Part shown: positions 62,301 to 64,000 of the stretch, one piece after another | How the letters are laid out: the number at the start of each line of letters is the position of its first letter | How positions within the stretch are numbered: the stretch's first letter is position 1 | DNA from: Aquila chrysaetos chrysaetos | Taxonomy: Eukaryota > Chordata > Aves > Accipitriformes > Accipitridae | DNA: 64,000 nt | Direction of reading: 5' to 3' | Assembly (NCBI RefSeq): GCF_900496995.4 | Contig: NW_024470387.1 | Location: 182,162 to 246,161, forward strand | The notes under the pieces: model-generated | Told to the model about the DNA's origin: nothing | The model's input: the letters and a program-made list of their open reading frames with translations, nothing else | The model's database searches: none | Position numbers and translations under genes: made by a program

Positions 62301-64000
62301 GAGGGTGACGCAGGAGGGGCTGAGCCGAGCGCTGGCACAGATGGCCCCTGCCGCCGCCCCCGCCAGGAGGGTGCCCCCCCCAGATGCCCAGGAGCTGGTG
62401 GTGAGTTGGGGATCCCGGGGGGGGGGGGTGAGGTGCCCATGGGGATGGGGACCAGCCAGGAGGGCACCTAGTGGGGTGATGGGGCTCTCGCCCACCCTTG
62501 CCAGTGCCCTCCCTGGGGGGGTCTGTGGCTGGGGGGGGGGCCCGGGGCTCCTGCCCTAAGACCCCGGCTCGGTCCCCGCAGGGCACCAACTACCGCAAGA
62601 CCAACCCAGCGCTGGAGATCCACCGGACCAAGCGGGACTCCTTCTGGGCCCAGGCTGAGGTGAGGGGCAGGGGGCATGGCGGGGGGCATGGGTGCATCCC
62701 TGAGAGCCCTCCCGGCATCTCCAGGACCGGGGTCCCGGCTGCTGGCTCAGGCCATGAGGGTGCCGGGGGCTGAGCCCGGCGGGGGTCCGGTGCTGAGCGC
62801 GGTGCGGCCGCAGCGCGAGGAAGAGCAGCGCAAGGAGGAGGAGCGGCGGCGGGCACTGGAGGAGCGCAAGCGCTGGGAGCGGGAGCGGATGGAAGAGGAG
62901 AGGCGGGAGGCAGCCGAGCGCGAGCTCCGCTTCAGGGAGAAGGAGCGGATGATCGAGGAGCAGCGGTGAGGGCAGGGGCACGGGACGGGACCCATGAGCC
63001 TGGCCCTGGCACGCATGCCCGTGGTGGGACCCCCAGCCCCCTTCACCCCGCGGTGCCCCCGGCCCCGCGGGTGCTCTCACCACGGGTGCCCATGGTGGGA
63101 CCCCCCATCCCCCCGACCCACAGCTTCCCCATCCCAGTGCCCCCAGTCCCACGTGGCTCCGAGCACGGAGACCCCAGCAGCAGCCCAGAGGCTCCTGCGC
63201 CCCACGGCTGCTCCCCCTGTGCCCCCTCTGACGCTCCCTGCCCTCGCAGGAAGGAGCAGGCACGGCTGGAGGCGGAGGAGCGGAGGAAGGAGAAGGCACG
63301 ATGGGTGAGCGAGGCAGCTGGGCTGGGGGTGCCAGAGGGGGCCGGGGGGGGGGAACGTGGGCTGCCCGACCGTGCTCCGTGCCCGCAGGAGCAGCAGCAG
63401 CGGGAGCACTAGGAGTCCATGCTGGATCGCGGCCTGGCGCAGCGAGTCCATCGAGAGGCGGCCGTGAGTGCCGGGGCCGAGCGCCCCGTCCTGCCCGTAC
63501 GCCCCCAGCCGTGCCACGGGCTGTGCCGCCAGGCTGAGCACCCCCACCGGCCGTTGCCGTGGTGCCGCACGGCCGTTTCCGCGGCCCCGCTGATGGTCTC
63601 CGTGCCGTCAGGAGGCGGCGTCCTTGTCTCCCAGCGCTCGCAGAACCCCCCGGGATTTTCTTCCGGCAACGGGAACGCTCGGGGTCCACCTCTGGACACC
63701 CCGCTGCCAGCATCCCCCGTTTGCACCAGGACCGTAGGTGCCCCCGTGGCGGGAGGTGACGAGGCCGGGTCCGGGGGGTGCGGGGCAGCAGTGGGGGTCG
63801 CTGCCCCCCCGGGGGGCAGGGACGGCTGCTGACCCTGCCAAGTGCCCCAGGTGCCCGTCGGCCATTCCGCGGTACCAGCGAAGCCTGACGGAGTCACCTT
63901 CATCTTCCGCCGGCGACCCCCCCCCCCCCCTGACCCCCCACCCTCACCAGGACCCCTCACCACGGGCATTCAGGGCTGCACCAACCCCCCAGCCCACCGA
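59335..64000 (+). CDS. drebrin-family gene (DBN1 paralogue), 5' part, with apparent disabling lesions; runs off the window
   Basis: Exons: first exon ending at 59390 (tentative), 61309-61361, 61442-61554, 61675-61749, 62265-62400, 62582-62659, 62814-62965, 63250-63304, 63389-63463, 63612-63733 and a start near 63851 (last two tentative). An ADF-homology domain (AVFAYEKHHDLKLLDSG, IMYGLCRIQDP, VVLINW) is followed by GTNYRKTNPALEIH and a highly charged helix (RKEEERRRALEERKRWERER), the drebrin actin-binding layout. Splice phases match throughout, including a Trp codon split after exon 1. Odd points: one extra G in exon 5 (GGG, 62303-62305) shifts the frame; TAG at 63410-63412 interrupts exon 9 in frame; exon 1 has no nearby ATG. 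It is either a decaying gene or partly mis-sequenced. The cellular role would be F-actin side binding. Confidence 0.72.
59391..61308. other. drebrin-like intron 1, GC-rich
   Basis: No exon was seen between the tentative first exon and 61309. A (GTGCC)n-like degenerate repeat runs over about 60415-60520. The 946-codon and 590-codon minus-strand open frames that cross this intron are compositional shadows rich in Pro, Arg and Gly. Confidence 0.5.
61761..61838. repeat. 78-base perfect-stem inverted repeat in drebrin-like intron 4
   Basis: The left arm 61761-61787 and right arm 61812-61838 are exact reverse complements over 27 bases. The 24-base middle pairs further: CGG and CCCCCCC face GGGGGGG and CCG around TTT, with a two-base TG bulge. 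The hairpin begins 11 bases after the donor of exon 61675-61749. The fold could be an intronic hairpin RNA, a recent snap-back duplication or an assembly artefact. Confidence 0.92.
62078..62128. repeat. short tandem repeat of GGCTCCCACATCTGGATCC
   Basis: Two full copies and one diverged copy of an 18-19 bp unit lie in the intron before the ADF-H C-terminal exon of the drebrin-like gene. Confidence 0.75.

Overview
This is vertebrate nuclear DNA, almost certainly from a bird and probably from a GC-rich, gene-dense microchromosome. The evidence is spliced genes with short GT-AG introns, a CR1-type LINE tail, an avian-style class I endogenous retrovirus, and the gene pair C2orf81-WDR54. That pair is neighbouring in human 2p13.1; from memory, the chicken counterpart lies on chromosome 22. 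No alignment was run. Exon models were built by eye from splice sites and reading phase, and each summed to an exact whole number of codons.

Layout. Positions 1 to about 22.9 kb are AT-richer and contain no gene I can support, apart from one LTR-like element near 16 kb. At about 22.9 to 24.1 kb the composition changes sharply to a GC-rich, CpG-rich, minisatellite-bearing segment that carries a TATA promoter. Next come a leucine-rich-repeat gene of unknown function (+, 24.4-26.3 kb) and a convergent retinol-dehydrogenase-like short-chain dehydrogenase (-, 26.7-29.9 kb). A nearly full-length gammaretrovirus-like provirus (+, 30.6-39.3 kb) follows. C2orf81 (-, 40.7-42.8 kb) and WDR54 (+, 43.5-49.6 kb) then share a head-to-head promoter with an RFX-type X-box. 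A RHOBTB-family gene (-, 51.1-57.0 kb) converges on WDR54. The last gene is drebrin-like (+, 59.3 kb to beyond the window end) and carries apparent disabling lesions.

Provirus. It has 4-bp target duplications (AATG), a tRNA-His primer site, gag, pol and env with gammaretroviral hallmarks, and LTRs that differ by about 3 percent. Gag is interrupted by a stop and env by two frameshifts. The codon where mammalian gammaretroviruses carry the gag readthrough stop is a sense CAG, so gag and pol are one open frame. The 3' LTR has lost the block that holds the TATA box. A 76-codon cysteine-rich ORF starts inside the pol stop region; I do not recognise it, and it is the best candidate here for something undescribed.

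Evolutionary theme. The RHOBTB protein mixes RHOBTB1-like and RHOBTB2-like features, and the terminal gene is a drebrin paralogue. Human RHOBTB1 sits beside RTKN2 (10q21) and human DBN1 beside DOK3 (5q35), while RTKN and DOK1 sit in the 2p13 block that also holds WDR54 and C2orf81. The right end of this window therefore looks like a 2R paralogon segment that keeps ohnologues missing from the matching human region. One of them, the drebrin-like gene, may be decaying.
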